The position numbers and the translations under genes are program-made. The notes beneath the pieces were generated by a model. The model did no database searches. It had not been told where the DNA came from and worked only from the letters and a program-made list of their open reading frames with translations. Below, one piece after another: positions 53,288 to 64,000 of a stretch of DNA of 64,000 bases. This stretch comes from Tricholoma matsutake. Taxonomy: Eukaryota > Basidiomycota > Agaricomycetes > Agaricales > Tricholomataceae. Position 1 is the first letter of the stretch. Every line of letters starts with the position of its first letter. Location of the stretch: the NCBI GenBank assembly GCA_026075535.2, contig AP026544.2, forward strand, positions 7,626,001-7,690,000, given 5' to 3'.

Positions 53288-55540
53288 TCACTCCTTGCCC
53301 AAATTCTTGCGAACAACATCTTGCAGCGCCATACCATCGTCCTGAGATGCCAATGAATGAATGAAAAATAAAATCACAACCACCATGGTGATCTTAGAAG
53401 AATATAACTCCAAAAACAAAACCCACCTGGTCAACCGACCAAGTAAAACATCCTGCCATGCCACTCTTTTTCGCAAATTTGACTTTCTCCGCGAGACTCC
53501 ATGTATCATCGTAGCTCACTACCGTGGTGCGGGCTTGATTGTATAGGAACTACGGTCGATGAATTCCCGTCAGAACGAAGACCAGAAAAGAACAAAAGAC
53601 TTTGAGGAATGAACCTACCGGGGTATCACTGCAATCATCCCATGCTGAAGTACGAAAATCAATCTTAACACACCATGAGGAGAAATGGAAATATACCCAT
53701 CGTATACCCATTTGCGCCAACATACGTACCATCCCCTTTACTCTTCAACGCGCCCATGTTCAACAGCTGGCCGAACGCAATTTGTTTCCCCCACATGCCA
53801 CTCAAATCTCCCACAGGAGCGTTCTTCCCCGTCTGAGCTCCACAAATCCGAGCCCTCGGGTGCCCCGCACCGACAGCCGTGTTGTGCACCGAACTACCGC
53901 TCAGTTTGTTCTTACTGCTCTTCGACACGTGCCCATAAAGCGGAAGGCCGAGAAGGAGCTTTGACGCGGGCATGCCTGCGCGAGTCCACTGTGCGAACGC
54001 AGCGCAGGCACTGGCCGAGGGCTGGGAGGACGTGCCGCAAAGGTTGCCTGTTTGTAGGAGGTAAGGAGTGAACTTGATTAGAACGATGGAGTTGGAGAGA
54101 AACTGACCAAGTGGCGCATTGGGTCCGGGGTTGGAGGAAGCACTGAATACGTCGTAATTCCTAGATAAACGTGAGTATATGCGTATGGAAAAAGGATTAA
54201 TAAAACCAACATTATGTTGACATAGGTCATTTGCGCTGCATATGCCGAAACGTTGGGCAGCGGTTGGCCATTTTCACCGAGCCATGGCATGTGTGTGACT
54301 GCCGAAGAGATGATCTTCGAGGGGCCTGAATATGTGAGATCAAGGTTTTACGCAGAAGAGCTTAGAAAAAAACGGACCCAGAGAGGTACGCAGCAGCTTG
54401 AGGAAGATGAGGAAATTGGCAGCATCTTGAGAGGAGTGAGGGTTGCCTGCGCCCGATGAGTTCGGGTATTCCTGCATAGAACCACTACATATTACAATGA
54501 CGATCTGTAGTGCGAAGGCCATACCCAATCGATATCAACTCCTACATTGATCCCGATCAGAAAAGATGTGCATATATGCAGTCAATAATCACAAACCATC
54601 GAGCCCAAAGGTGTGCACTGCGCTAACCAAGGCATTGGTTAGCTTCGTTCGATTGAAGTCATTGCTTGTTGCGTGGCTGAACCAGTAACTGCCGCCCCAA
54701 CCACCTACGACAGCCGGAATATGTCTGATTAAGAACATGCACTGCACGGAGGAAGTTGCGTACCAATAGACAGGACGATCTTCATCTCTTTTCTACTCTT
54801 ACGTGCCGCCGTCACAAGCCTCCACAGCGCATCTTGGCTACCGGCATCCCAGTTAATGGTGGATGTGGAGTCTGGGGTGACAGACGCTAATCGACGCGCC
54901 CGTTGGCTGTGGTGTGGTGCTGAAAGAAGTAGAATACCTTACCAAAAAAAATGATGTTGAACTTTGAAAAGTCGAGTCCCTCCGGAGGATGGTGATCGAT
55001 TGCCCATGCAGGATAGTACGTAGCAGCAACGGGTGTGGATCGTGGATCGTCAGGTTCAATCTTGGTCTGGTCAGCCGTTAGCGTGCTCTTGGAAACCATG
55101 CAAGGGAGGTCATTCAAAGTATCCAGAAACGGAGCTGGGTCAAACAAAGGAGATGTCAAGAACTGAAGGATGACTTGATTATCTTGAAACTCTGGAACTG
55201 CGATGAGTTGGTTAAGGTAATCTGCTAGGCCAGCCTTCCGTTCACAGATGAGCTGATCATCGATCCAGGCCGATGGAACGACGACGTTGGCGAGAGCGCG
55301 TCTCGGAGGCAATGCAAAAGAGTCGCGAAGACATTCATGAAGGGTCACAAACTGGTGTACCCACCATCGTGGTTAGAACAGTTCCTGTTTAATGACTATA
55401 TTAAATACCTGAGAATACCTCCGCAAGACTTTGTTCTGTTGGCCGTCGTCAAAAGTGACGTTGACGACGTACAAAACATGAGGAGAAGGCGTCGAAGATG
55501 TGGTATGGTTGACGATGGAGATGTTCACGACGGAAGACAT
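53288..55540 (-). CDS. PX domain fused to a GH18 (chitinase-like) domain
   Basis: Twelve exons, 5' to 3': 55540-55409, 55351-54943, 54886-54764, 54704-54597, 54541-54525, 54471-54378, 54325-54211, 54160-54108, 54047-53730, 53644-53619, 53549-53427, 53341-53288. All introns are GT-AG and all phases agree, giving 523 residues. Residues 1-112 are a PX domain (RRYSQF lipid-binding motif, PPRR, ERKAGLADYL), which binds phosphoinositides on endosomes. Residues about 152-520 are GH18: LSIGGWGGS, the catalytic DGVDIDWEYP with Glu264 as acid, YVNIMNYD, LLLGLPLYG and GCFTWSVDQ. No signal peptide is visible. PX and GH18 lie in the same exon 2, so the fusion is not a joining artefact of exon choice. Substrate and location are inferred. 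Confidence 0.85.
54525..54541 (-). other. 17-nt micro-exon coding the GH18 catalytic motif
   Basis: The exon GAGTTGATATCGATTGG lies between a 55-nt and a 53-nt intron. Together with the last base of the exon before it, it codes GVDIDW, while the flanking Asp and Glu of DGVDIDWE come from the neighbouring exons. Confidence 0.85.
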
Positions 55541-55918
55541 TTGTGGGGAGTGAGTAATAGTTGAACTGAATTTATAGGTGAGAACCAAATATAGCACCAC
55601 TTGAACAGGTCCAAAGAAGGATTCTTTGCTTCCTTTTTCGTTCCTCCATTGATCGCCGGCGTCAGCACTGGCAGCCGTCAAGTTTATACAAATCACCGTC
55701 AATGCTTCTGTTGCAAAAAATGAGAGAAGGTACGTCAAATATACACGCTGCCTTACCTTCAGACCAAGCAAGTAGAGGAACCATTTCAGAACCGCAGGAC
55801 GAGCGAACAAAAAACATCACCTTTCAAAATAATCTTCTGGAAGCTGAAGACACCGTGACCAACCAGCAAAAGAACATCTTATATAAATAATGCGTACGAT
55901 ACGGACAAAATAATCCCG
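55541..55918. other. Intergenic region between NEO1 stop and PX-GH18 start
   Basis: This 378-bp stretch holds the PX-GH18 promoter. On the minus strand, CCTATAAATT lies about 40 nt before the ATG. No other gene is supported. Confidence 0.5.
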
Positions 55919-58900
55919 CTACGACAGCTTACTCGCAGCTGGAGGTGAAATCCGACTTTGTATAAGTTTGATTATATACAGCGGCAACGCGCTGATCGTA
56001 ACAATGACCGCGAGTTTCCATGCAAATCCGACAGAAACGACGAACGCTAGATCTATATGATTCACCGAGATGTCAGCTCTTCTCTGGTGGAGAGTAGGAT
56101 ATGTATATACCAAAGTATTCTGGTAAAAATGTCATGCTAGCGAGGTATATCAACAAAGTGACGATCTCCGATATGACCATGTATATATGCCTTCATAAAA
56201 GAGGTGTTAGAATCCTCACGCAGTCGATAGATCGTCGGAGGGACGTACCACGTCGTGATCTCTAGTGCGACCATGATAAGTTCATTGAGAATGAGCGCTG
56301 TAAATGAAATCGCGACGATATGCAGAAACTCATTCTCAAAGAGTACAAGGGACATAATCATAATTGCAGCGCCTAGAACACAACTCCATAAGGAACTACT
56401 TCCGTAAATCTTGGGGAAGGTACATACCCTGATAGAGACTGATCATCAACCACTCAAAAAACGTCTTATACGACAACGCCCTTCCCTGAAAAACAAACAG
56501 ATAATTAATTAATGGAGCAAAATCCAATCCATAACGCAACACCCACCTTCGTCAACTCCTTATACAGCTCCGGATATAGCAGCGCCAGATCTTCATTCAC
56601 ATCTATATCCAGCACGAGCGAAAACACCGGTGCCATCGTATACACCGTAGCATATCCAACCATCAACCACCCCTGATACAGGGCAATAGGTGCAAAATAG
56701 AAAATCGCCGAAAACACAGCTTGCATGATTGATATAATCAACCCGCGGTGGATCACAAACTGCGCGAGCCTCGCCGAGCGCCGATATGAGTTGCGGCCGT
56801 GCCACAGAAGTAGTTTGGTTAGGAAGCTGAACTGCGTCACGGAGAAATCGGCCGCGAGTGAAGCTTGTTTGCCCTCCTTGCCGACAATGCCTACGCCTGT
56901 AGATAAAGTATTTATTTAGCTTACAATTTTGGCCGTAGTAAAAATGCAGAGGATATTACGAACCAACATCCGCAGCCTGGATCATACTGACATCATTGCC
57001 ACCATCCCCGATACAGCATACTCGTTTCTTGGTGTGTTTACGAATGAGACGTGCGACATCAGCCTTCTGGGTCGGCGAGCATCTGCATGCTACAACCGCA
57101 GATAGTTTGGTAGCAATTTCGATGAACTCATTCTTGAAAAGGTTAAGACAGAGCTGAAGAAGTTAACACATCAATTATTGGAGGCTAACACGTGTACCCC
57201 AGAACGCATCATACCTGTAACGATTCGCCATCAATAACGAGACAGCAATCTAACTTAGACTGCAGAAACTCCAGCTGATCTCGAACTTCATCGGACGTCT
57301 TGACTAAACACCAGTACAACATCCTCAGCAATTCCCACTACGTCAAACGAGAAAAACGCACGCACGTTTCGCAATCTCATGAATGTACTGATTCCTCGCC
57401 ACCAATTTGGTCGAAATCGCGATACATCTCGCCGTCTCGATCTTATCCCCAGTCAACATCCAAATTTTAACCCCCGCGTTCCTCAGCAGCTCCAATGTCG
57501 ACTTGACGTCATCCTGCAACTTATCCTCCACCCCCGTCAAGCCCAACAACTCCAAATCGCGTTCCAGAAATTCTGCCACCACCGCCCCCATCACCTCATT
57601 CCTGCTCTCGAGCTTTACACTGGCCTCATGGTATCTCGCCTTATACTCGCTGTACAGCTGTGCACTGAGCCGCTTCCGAGCCATCACAAGTGTCCGCAGC
57701 CCCTCCCGCGCCATGTTCGCCGTCTCCTCCTCCAACCAGTCGTTCCGCTGCACGATCTTCGTCATCACCACGTCTGCTCCCTTCTGCAGGAATGTGATCT
57801 CCCCGGACTGGCAGTCCCGAACGACTATCCCCATCCGCTTGGATTCGGACGTGAATGGGAAGATATCGAGTATGTCGAAGCCAATGCGGGAGCCGGCGGG
57901 AGTTTGTAGCTCGATGCGAGTACGGTCCCGGAAGACGAGTGTGAGCCCGATAGACTGTGTCCATTTGACGATGGCGACTTCATCGGGAGATGATGCCTGA
58001 TAGGTGACCGATCCATCGTCGTTTGTCACTGGAGTGACCTAGAGAGAACGGATAAGTTTTGGATTCCAAACCGAGATGATAGACCCACATTGTGACACAA
58101 AGCGAGACTCAAGACGACATCTCGGACACGTGAAGACATATCCCTTCGGCCTCGTGTTGCTAGTTGTACTCCCGTAGAAAGCGAACCCTGCCGCAGATGG
58201 ACTGTATCCAATAAAATCAGGGAAAAGGTAGTGTGAACGAGATAAAGGATAAGCCCACCTTGGTCCCCTGAGTTCCCAAATGCCACATGTAACTGGTGAG
58301 CAACTTCATCCATGGAATCAGATCCATACGACATGGTACCCATATGGAGCTTCTTCATCTCCATCTCTGCAACACAATGAGCTGATCCCGAACATAATGT
58401 AATGAAAGTCGCACCATTCTGAGTCAATGTCCCAGTTTTGTCACTCAACAAATACTCAATCCTCCCTAGTTCCTCTGGTAGCGTGCTCGTCCTCACAATT
58501 GTATCGGGTATTTCACTGTCATCCATAATCTGCGATGCGTACACTGTCTTACCCATGTCAAGGTTGACACGCAGACTAGGTCTTCGTCAAGCTCAGGTCA
58601 TACGCAAGTAGAGGACTAGACATACCTGATGGGGATGATAGAGGAGAAGAGGATAAGAAACCGGAACACATATATGTACCACAGGCCTCTGAACCCATTC
58701 AGGGCGACGAGGACAACAGAGAGGGCAAATGTAACAGCACAGAGGATCTATCCTTTTGTCAGCACAAATCCAGGAGGATCATTCCCTGCGCACCTTCGCC
58801 AACTTATTGATCTCCAGATCCAACAAGCCCACCTTGGTCTCAGGATGGCTAGTATTCATCACAGCCCTTGTCTCCGCGCCCGTATAAATGACAAAACCAA

Positions 58901-60346
58901 CTGCAGAGCCTGCTGCCAACACTGTGTTTGACCAGAGGACATTCTCCGCCGTCAGCGGCGAGACCGTCGGGGGCAACGGATGCAGCGGGACAGATTCCGA
59001 GGATTGACCTCTGGAGTTCATCGTCGGAGGTGCATTCAATGTGAATGTCCCAATGAAGGAGTGAATATCCTTTATCGGTGAATCCGCTGCGGAGCTTGTG
59101 TTCATGTATGTTTAAACCACGGAAGAGACGCATGAGGGATGCTTACCGTAAATTTCGGCATCCAAACGTATGATGTCACCTTCAGCCAGCTTCTGACATT
59201 CTGGGACCGCGACGCGTAGCTTCCAGTCCGTCTCTCCGTCCAGTTGATCCGTGCGGATAAAACATGTGCCTGAGGCGTCTGAGGTCCATAGAAGAACTAA
59301 GTCCGCGGGAACGCGTTGGTTCTTCTCTAGGTGTATCAGGTCACCCACACGTAGAGACGATGAAGGCACCGAGCGTGTGTTTGCATGTGTATTGAGGTAG
59401 GCGTTTTCTCGTGAAAGGGCCGAAGAATCATCGGTCGAAGGCGGAGGGGCTTCGAGGATGAGATACCTTTGAGAGTTTGCTTCTCTATCTCGACGATTAC
59501 GTTTGTAGTCATCGTACGCCTCTTTACCCATCGTGACGAAGAGGACGAATACGAGAGGGGCGACGTAAGTCACAATGAACCCTATAATAAGGTCAGGAGT
59601 GTTTGATAGAACAAGAAACGGTTACACAAACCGATCTTCAGAGCTGGAATGAATTGGGAGAGGGCGACGAGGAGGAAGTAGAGGTTGAAGAAGAACTTGA
59701 ACTGTTCATAGAATACGATAGGGAGGAACGTGAATGCATTGTATTTCTGGTTTCGTACAATATTTGGAGGAAATCGCGACTGCAGTTTTTCTGGAACAAA
59801 CGCGTAAGAGAAAGCCACTTACGCAGATAGATATCGCATAGGGTTGAGGTACAACACACCAGAACACCTCAACCTCCATATGAGTACCAATACGAACACA
59901 CCTGATGGTCTGAATGGTATTGTTCTAGACTGGTCTTTCCCAGAGACACGCTTTTGCAGTAGCGTAGGTGTAGGTAGCTATCTCGCCATAAGCTTCGACG
60001 TGGATCTTGACAACGAAATTGAATAACATACAGAGGTCGGAGGTCTACTTCCCATTAGCTGCTCCTCGACATCTCCATAGTCCTCATCACCATCAGCGCC
60101 ATACACACCTCCTTTTAACAGACCCGCCTCCTCTTCAGGATCGTCAACATATTTATCCATCCGCTGTGTTTTGCCTTTTCCAGCAAGGACGTTCCCCCGT
60201 GTTGAAGCCGACGAGGAGGACGCAACGGTGACAGTAGGACGTATACTATGCATTTCCACGGAATCGGTCTTTGGAGGCGAGTCTGAATCTACAATGGGCG
60301 TGTATTCCGCGTTGCGTCGAGTGAAACGTTGGGGAATATCCGGCAT
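55919..60346 (-). CDS. NEO1: P4-type ATPase (phospholipid flippase), NEO1 orthologue
   Basis: Seventeen exons run 60346-60032, 59977-59902, 59790-59632, 59581-59147, 59086-58794, 58747-58626, 58575-58415, 58366-58259, 58201-58089, 58038-57366, 57303-57215, 57153-56964, 56896-56547, 56485-56428, 56372-56249, 56190-56111 and 56052-55919. All phases agree, giving 1,159 residues, close to yeast Neo1. Signatures are [24 protein letters not shown] (about 298), SDKTGTLT with phospho-Asp512, GDGGND (about 897-902) and ten predicted membrane segments. P4-ATPases flip aminophospholipids to the cytosolic leaflet in Golgi and endosomal membranes; Neo1 acts without the Cdc50 subunit. The N-terminal 100 residues are acidic and disordered-looking. 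No damage is seen. Confidence 0.95.
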
Positions 60347-60639
60347 GTAAAGTCGGTCAGTCAGAAATATGAGGCTCGTACAATGTTCAAAGAGCCTCCT
60401 CAGATATTTGAGATGAAAAGCTGAGGAGCCTGTGGCTGCAGGAGCCGGCGTGCAGGGTTGCCAAAATGTCAGAATCAAGTGTATGTTGTTCGCTGTTTAT
60501 GTAAATTCGATTGCCTCCTGAACAACACCAATGTAAACAACGCAATTTCGAAGTCGTAAATAACATAAGATACATTAGCTTAATAACATAAGCGTCCGAG
60601 ACGAAAGATGAGATTATTCATGCATGCTCTCGTCTTCCA
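60347..60639. other. Intergenic region, 293 bp
   Basis: This separates NEO1 from the membrane protein gene upstream; both are read from the minus strand. It should contain the NEO1 promoter. No distinct element was recognised. Confidence 0.4.
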
Positions 60640-62662
60640 TCAAGACCCTGGAAGATGGCCCCCGGCTTGTACGTCTTCACTCGCTGAGAGAAACGCAGAG
60701 GCAGCGCTTGTCGCCGTGTAATATGACATCGTCGATGTAGACGTCGTGTGACCACTCGTGGCAGCACTACTTTCAGTCCTCGAAGCATCATGACTCCCAG
60801 AGTCAATTCTATCAACTAATTCTCCCATCTCATTCGTCCTCCCCAACCCTGTGGATATTTCCCCGTGGACAGAAGAGCTGGCGGCCCCAGTCGCGACCTG
60901 GCTCCCAGTGCTGCATTCCGACATTGCGCGCGTGTTCGATCGCGTGGGTGGCTGACTAAAGTTCCCCGTACTTCTCCGGCTCGTAGTCATACCCTTGGAA
61001 GTGATCGTACTCCCTGCCTCTCGGGAGCCCATCGATTCAATCGTGGGCATACGTCGTATGTATCCGTTCAAGAAGCTTACTTGCTCCTCTGGTGGATATG
61101 GTCGTCCAAATTCGTCATACCCGAGAGCTGGCGGTATGGGTGGCATATAAAAATTGCTGTTCTTGTCATCTGACACAGAATCAGGTCTCGCTAACTGAAT
61201 TCCGGTCTCGGTTTCTCGTGTTATTTGCGAGACAAGGGTGCGGAAACGGTCCGCAAAACTATTGAATTCTTGATCCTCTGGCAGGTGAGCATCATGTTCG
61301 TGAACTTCGGCTTCTAAAGCAGTGTCTTGCTCAGAATGAAGAGTCGACATAGAGGCATGAGGGCGCAAAGCGCGAGGTGACCGCTGGGAAGATGAGTGTT
61401 TCGAATTCGCATGAGAGCTAAGGGTCGAATCTGATGAGTGATGTTGAAGACGATCAGGAGAACCATATGAAGGCAAATACACAGCGAAAGATGGAGGGAT
61501 AGAGGATTGGGATTCAGACATCTGCGAGCGATGTCGATAATGGTATCGGTGAGGAGCAGGTGTGGGACGTCCTATACGGTATGAGATCATACAATGCGTA
61601 ATCTGCACGACTTGAGCATGGAAACACGAGATTGGCGAAGAACTTACAATGATAAGTAGAGTCACTACTAGACGGACTATAGATAACGCCAGCCATGAAC
61701 CCCACACCCGGTGGTTGCATTGTGCTTTAGATACAGACCATACCACGTCGATGTCAAGATGGCAGCGGTGCCGAAAGTTCAGATCTGGGCTTGTCGAATT
61801 CCTCCATATAAATGTCATCACAAAGTTATAAACTGCAGGTGTCAACAGAAAAAATAATGAAAACGCATCGAAACCTGTCCGAGTAAATAACAAGGTTCGT
61901 AACAGCACTCGATGACGCAGCAGATACGGTTGGAATATCGTCAGGACATGGGCACACATCAGAAGGGCAAAGGAGACCCCGGTGCTTATTCCCAGAGCGA
62001 GAGAAGTGGCTTGACCATCTGCGGAGTTGTACCGGGTGAACGCAATAAAATATCGAACAGTAGTGTACACCGCCCATACACCTAGAATTATGTCAGCATT
62101 CTATGAGCGACAGAAATTTGATTGCGGTTCAGTCAAAGGCTATTCTGACAGACGACTCTTGAGCGCAGTGCGTCAATTCACGAAGCTCGGTGAAAGAAGA
62201 GACTACGTCGCAGTAGAGATTCGACCATTCGGGATTCAGAAGACAGTCCTCTTAGACGTCCAACTGGATTTGGAATTATCGTCTCTGTTTGCAATCTTAC
62301 TCACCTAACAAAATTTCCAGCGATCCCTTGATAAGCTTTAGCCAATTGTAACGGCGCCTCACATGCCAATTCCACAAACTTGTCTTCTGCTGGGGGAGTG
62401 ATGGGCCACCATCAACCGAAAAAGCTGCAGGGCGTCGCGTATCTACAAACGCTGGCTGCTGCGACGGCATGTCACGATATCCCGCAGATTCTGACGTCTC
62501 AGCATGTAGCAGTGGTTCCGTCGGGTATGAGTACTCGGAAATGCCCGTGTACAATGTAACGCCGGAAAGTGTGGATATGTTACGGTCATGAGGTGACGAC
62601 GTCGGTCCGTAAGAATTCGGGGGATCTGGAACGTGTGCGTTGTGGAGATACAGAGCAGCCAT
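60640..62662 (-). CDS. Multipass membrane protein of unknown function, 584 residues
   Basis: Three exons: 62662-62305, 62081-61648 and 61602-60640, with phases that agree. The start is the ATG at 62,662 (MAALYLHNAHVPDPP). The first 100 residues are soluble and Pro/Ser-rich. About four to five hydrophobic segments follow, for example ISTGVSFALLMCAHVLTIFQ, FDAFSLFFLLTPAVYNFVMT and WLALSIVRLVVTLLIIV. The last 300 residues are a Ser/Thr-rich soluble tail. I do not recognise the family; a receptor- or transporter-like membrane role is possible. Intron 1 (223 nt) is long for this locus and may hide a small extra exon. Confidence 0.65.
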
Positions 62663-63845
62663 CAAAGATGCTGTGCGTGGGTGTCATGTATTTTTAAGTT
62701 GATGATTACAGTCTCGGTCGGGCACGATGCCACAATGAGAGTTGTTGTAGCTTTACTTCCTTGCCTTGCGCGGTAACAGGCAAATAGTGTGGACAGCAGA
62801 AGGATAGGGGGTGAAACAAATGGAGATTTGCGCTTCGCAGATCGACGGCTGTCAAGGAAGGCGTTGGTGTGCCTGTAGCCAGAATTCGAACTTGCTAATG
62901 TTTGCCATCAGCCTCGTCAAATAACGCGTCGACAAGACCAAATACTTCTCTCGAGTTAACGGGAGTTAACCTGAGTCCCTATCAATCCCTCGATCGATAT
63001 ATTGACGTTGACTAGTGACATTGGCCTGTCATGGCAATGAGTATTAATAAGTCTACACACTCTGAGCTACACTGTCTATTGATACAGAGCAGTCGGCAAA
63101 AAGGTCCTTAGTCAGGGGTACTGGGCTTGTCTTGCGCCATTGACAGGTTTACCCCAGTTTCAGTCGCAGGACGTCATGTGTTCCCCATGGCAACACCAGA
63201 ATTAATACTGGCGCTGTCCACGAATATTGATCAAGCCCAAGGTACATCGATGTCTCTGCGATGCATCGGAAATCCATAACATGCTTGTACTTCTCACTCC
63301 GCAGCCCACATTTCAATAAATATATCCAATGATATTTGTAAGTATGTCATTTGTATGTCATGTGTTACTACATGACGTAGAGTACACTAGTCAAGTGCCT
63401 TTGATCGTTTGTTTTATATAGCCCTACTCCTCTTTCACGCACGAGTGGCACGGCCATGACCCCATACTATCACAGGGGGTGTTTATGGATTTTGATTGAT
63501 AAGCCTATAGAATGGGACCTAATCCACATCTTGACATGATCGTAGTACAAAAACCATTTTGTAACGATGTAATCAAAAAAAATCTGCACTCTTGGAAGTG
63601 GTTGAAACGTTGTCCGCGCGATTTTAGCAAAACGGTCGATTCTGCTTACATTGGCAAATTGTCACACGGCATCTTGAAACCCAGCCCGGCATTCTATTAT
63701 TAAGTAGGCGCACAATTCCTGCATGTTGAAGAATTGTTTGCCACGACGAGTGCCATAAGATCAGTAAGCAGAAGTGAGTATATACAGGTATAACAGGATT
63801 AGCTCAAAATGATGTGAATAGGTACAGTAAGAAACCAAGGAACTA
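62663..63845. other. Intergenic region without supported gene
   Basis: This is the upstream region of the membrane protein gene. A 63-codon plus-strand frame at 63,512 has no coding features and is not called. Confidence 0.4.
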
Positions 63846-64000
63846 TCATTGAAGATGTTGACGTGCTGCGAAGTACAACTGGATGCCAGGGTATAGCTGT
63901 GAATTACGAGAGTTTAGATCACTAGTCATGGAAGAAAGTGGGGAACCATGAAGAGCTGTGGCGAAAGATTTGTGAATCGGACGCCGTGGGGTCAATGGAA
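63846..64000 (-). CDS. Possible terminal exon of a gene continuing off the right edge
   Basis: The minus strand has an acceptor at 63,897 followed by a short frame LYPGIQLYFAARQHLQ and a stop at 63,846. A donor (GTTCCC) is possible at 63,946. The phase of the upstream exon cannot be settled inside the window, so the call is tentative. Confidence 0.25.
   Translation of the reverse strand, partial: PLTPRRPIHKSFATALHGSPLSSMTSDLNSRNSQLYPGIQLYFAARQHLQ

Noticed and set aside
57379..57909. Plus-strand open frame of 176 codons
   Set aside because: It is antisense to the largest NEO1 exon, which codes conserved P4-ATPase sequence; the frame is a shadow.
63512..63703. Small plus-strand frame of 63 codons
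   Set aside because: No domain, no signal peptide and no intron or codon evidence; probably chance.

Overview
The window is fungal, most likely an agaricomycete basidiomycete. The right-hand host genes have many short introns (mostly 42-67 nt) with GT-AG ends. One is a complete 17-exon NEO1-type P4-ATPase, and the repeats are basidiomycete-style chromoviruses, a Copia element and non-autonomous hAT elements. No rRNA, CRISPR or prokaryotic signal is present.

Layout. 1-4.6 kb: the 3' part of a decayed Ty1/Copia element that continues off the left edge. 4.6-7.5 kb: two non-autonomous hAT elements and a small unrecognised minus-strand gene remnant. 7,545-46,430: a nest of LTR elements, each junction of which can be read from target-site duplications (TSDs). 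The outermost and oldest element is LTR-D, a pol-less LTR element that carries what looks like a captured fragment of a host zinc-finger regulator. Gyp-A, a roughly 10-kb minus-strand chromovirus, sits inside the left LTR of LTR-D and is now spread over 35 kb. Gyp-A was in turn split by a solo LTR (family E), two hAT elements, chromovirus Gyp-B (plus), and two copies of a third chromovirus family, Gyp-C1 (minus) and Gyp-C2 (plus). A second family-E solo LTR lies in the body of LTR-D.

46.4-51.3 kb: degenerate coding remnants, a decayed intron-containing Ulp1-type cysteine protease gene and two more hAT elements. 51.3-64 kb: gene-dense host DNA, all on the minus strand: a small secreted protein, a PX-GH18 (chitinase-like) fusion of 523 codons in 12 exons, NEO1 (1,159 codons, 17 exons) and a 584-codon multipass membrane protein.

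How the parts work together. Gyp-B and the Gyp-C copies carry an 11-nt primer-binding site complementary to the predicted first 11 nt of their own transcript. This is the Tf1-type self-priming arrangement, with a TATA box 34 nt upstream in each case. Both Gyp-C copies also keep a canonical -1 slippery heptamer at the gag/pol junction. Most in-frame stops in the elements are TGA where relatives have Arg, and LTR pairs differ mainly by transitions at CpG, so decay looks driven by cytosine methylation. Coordinates of TSDs, LTRs and exons were read by eye from the sequence. Family names rest on recognised motifs, not on database searches.
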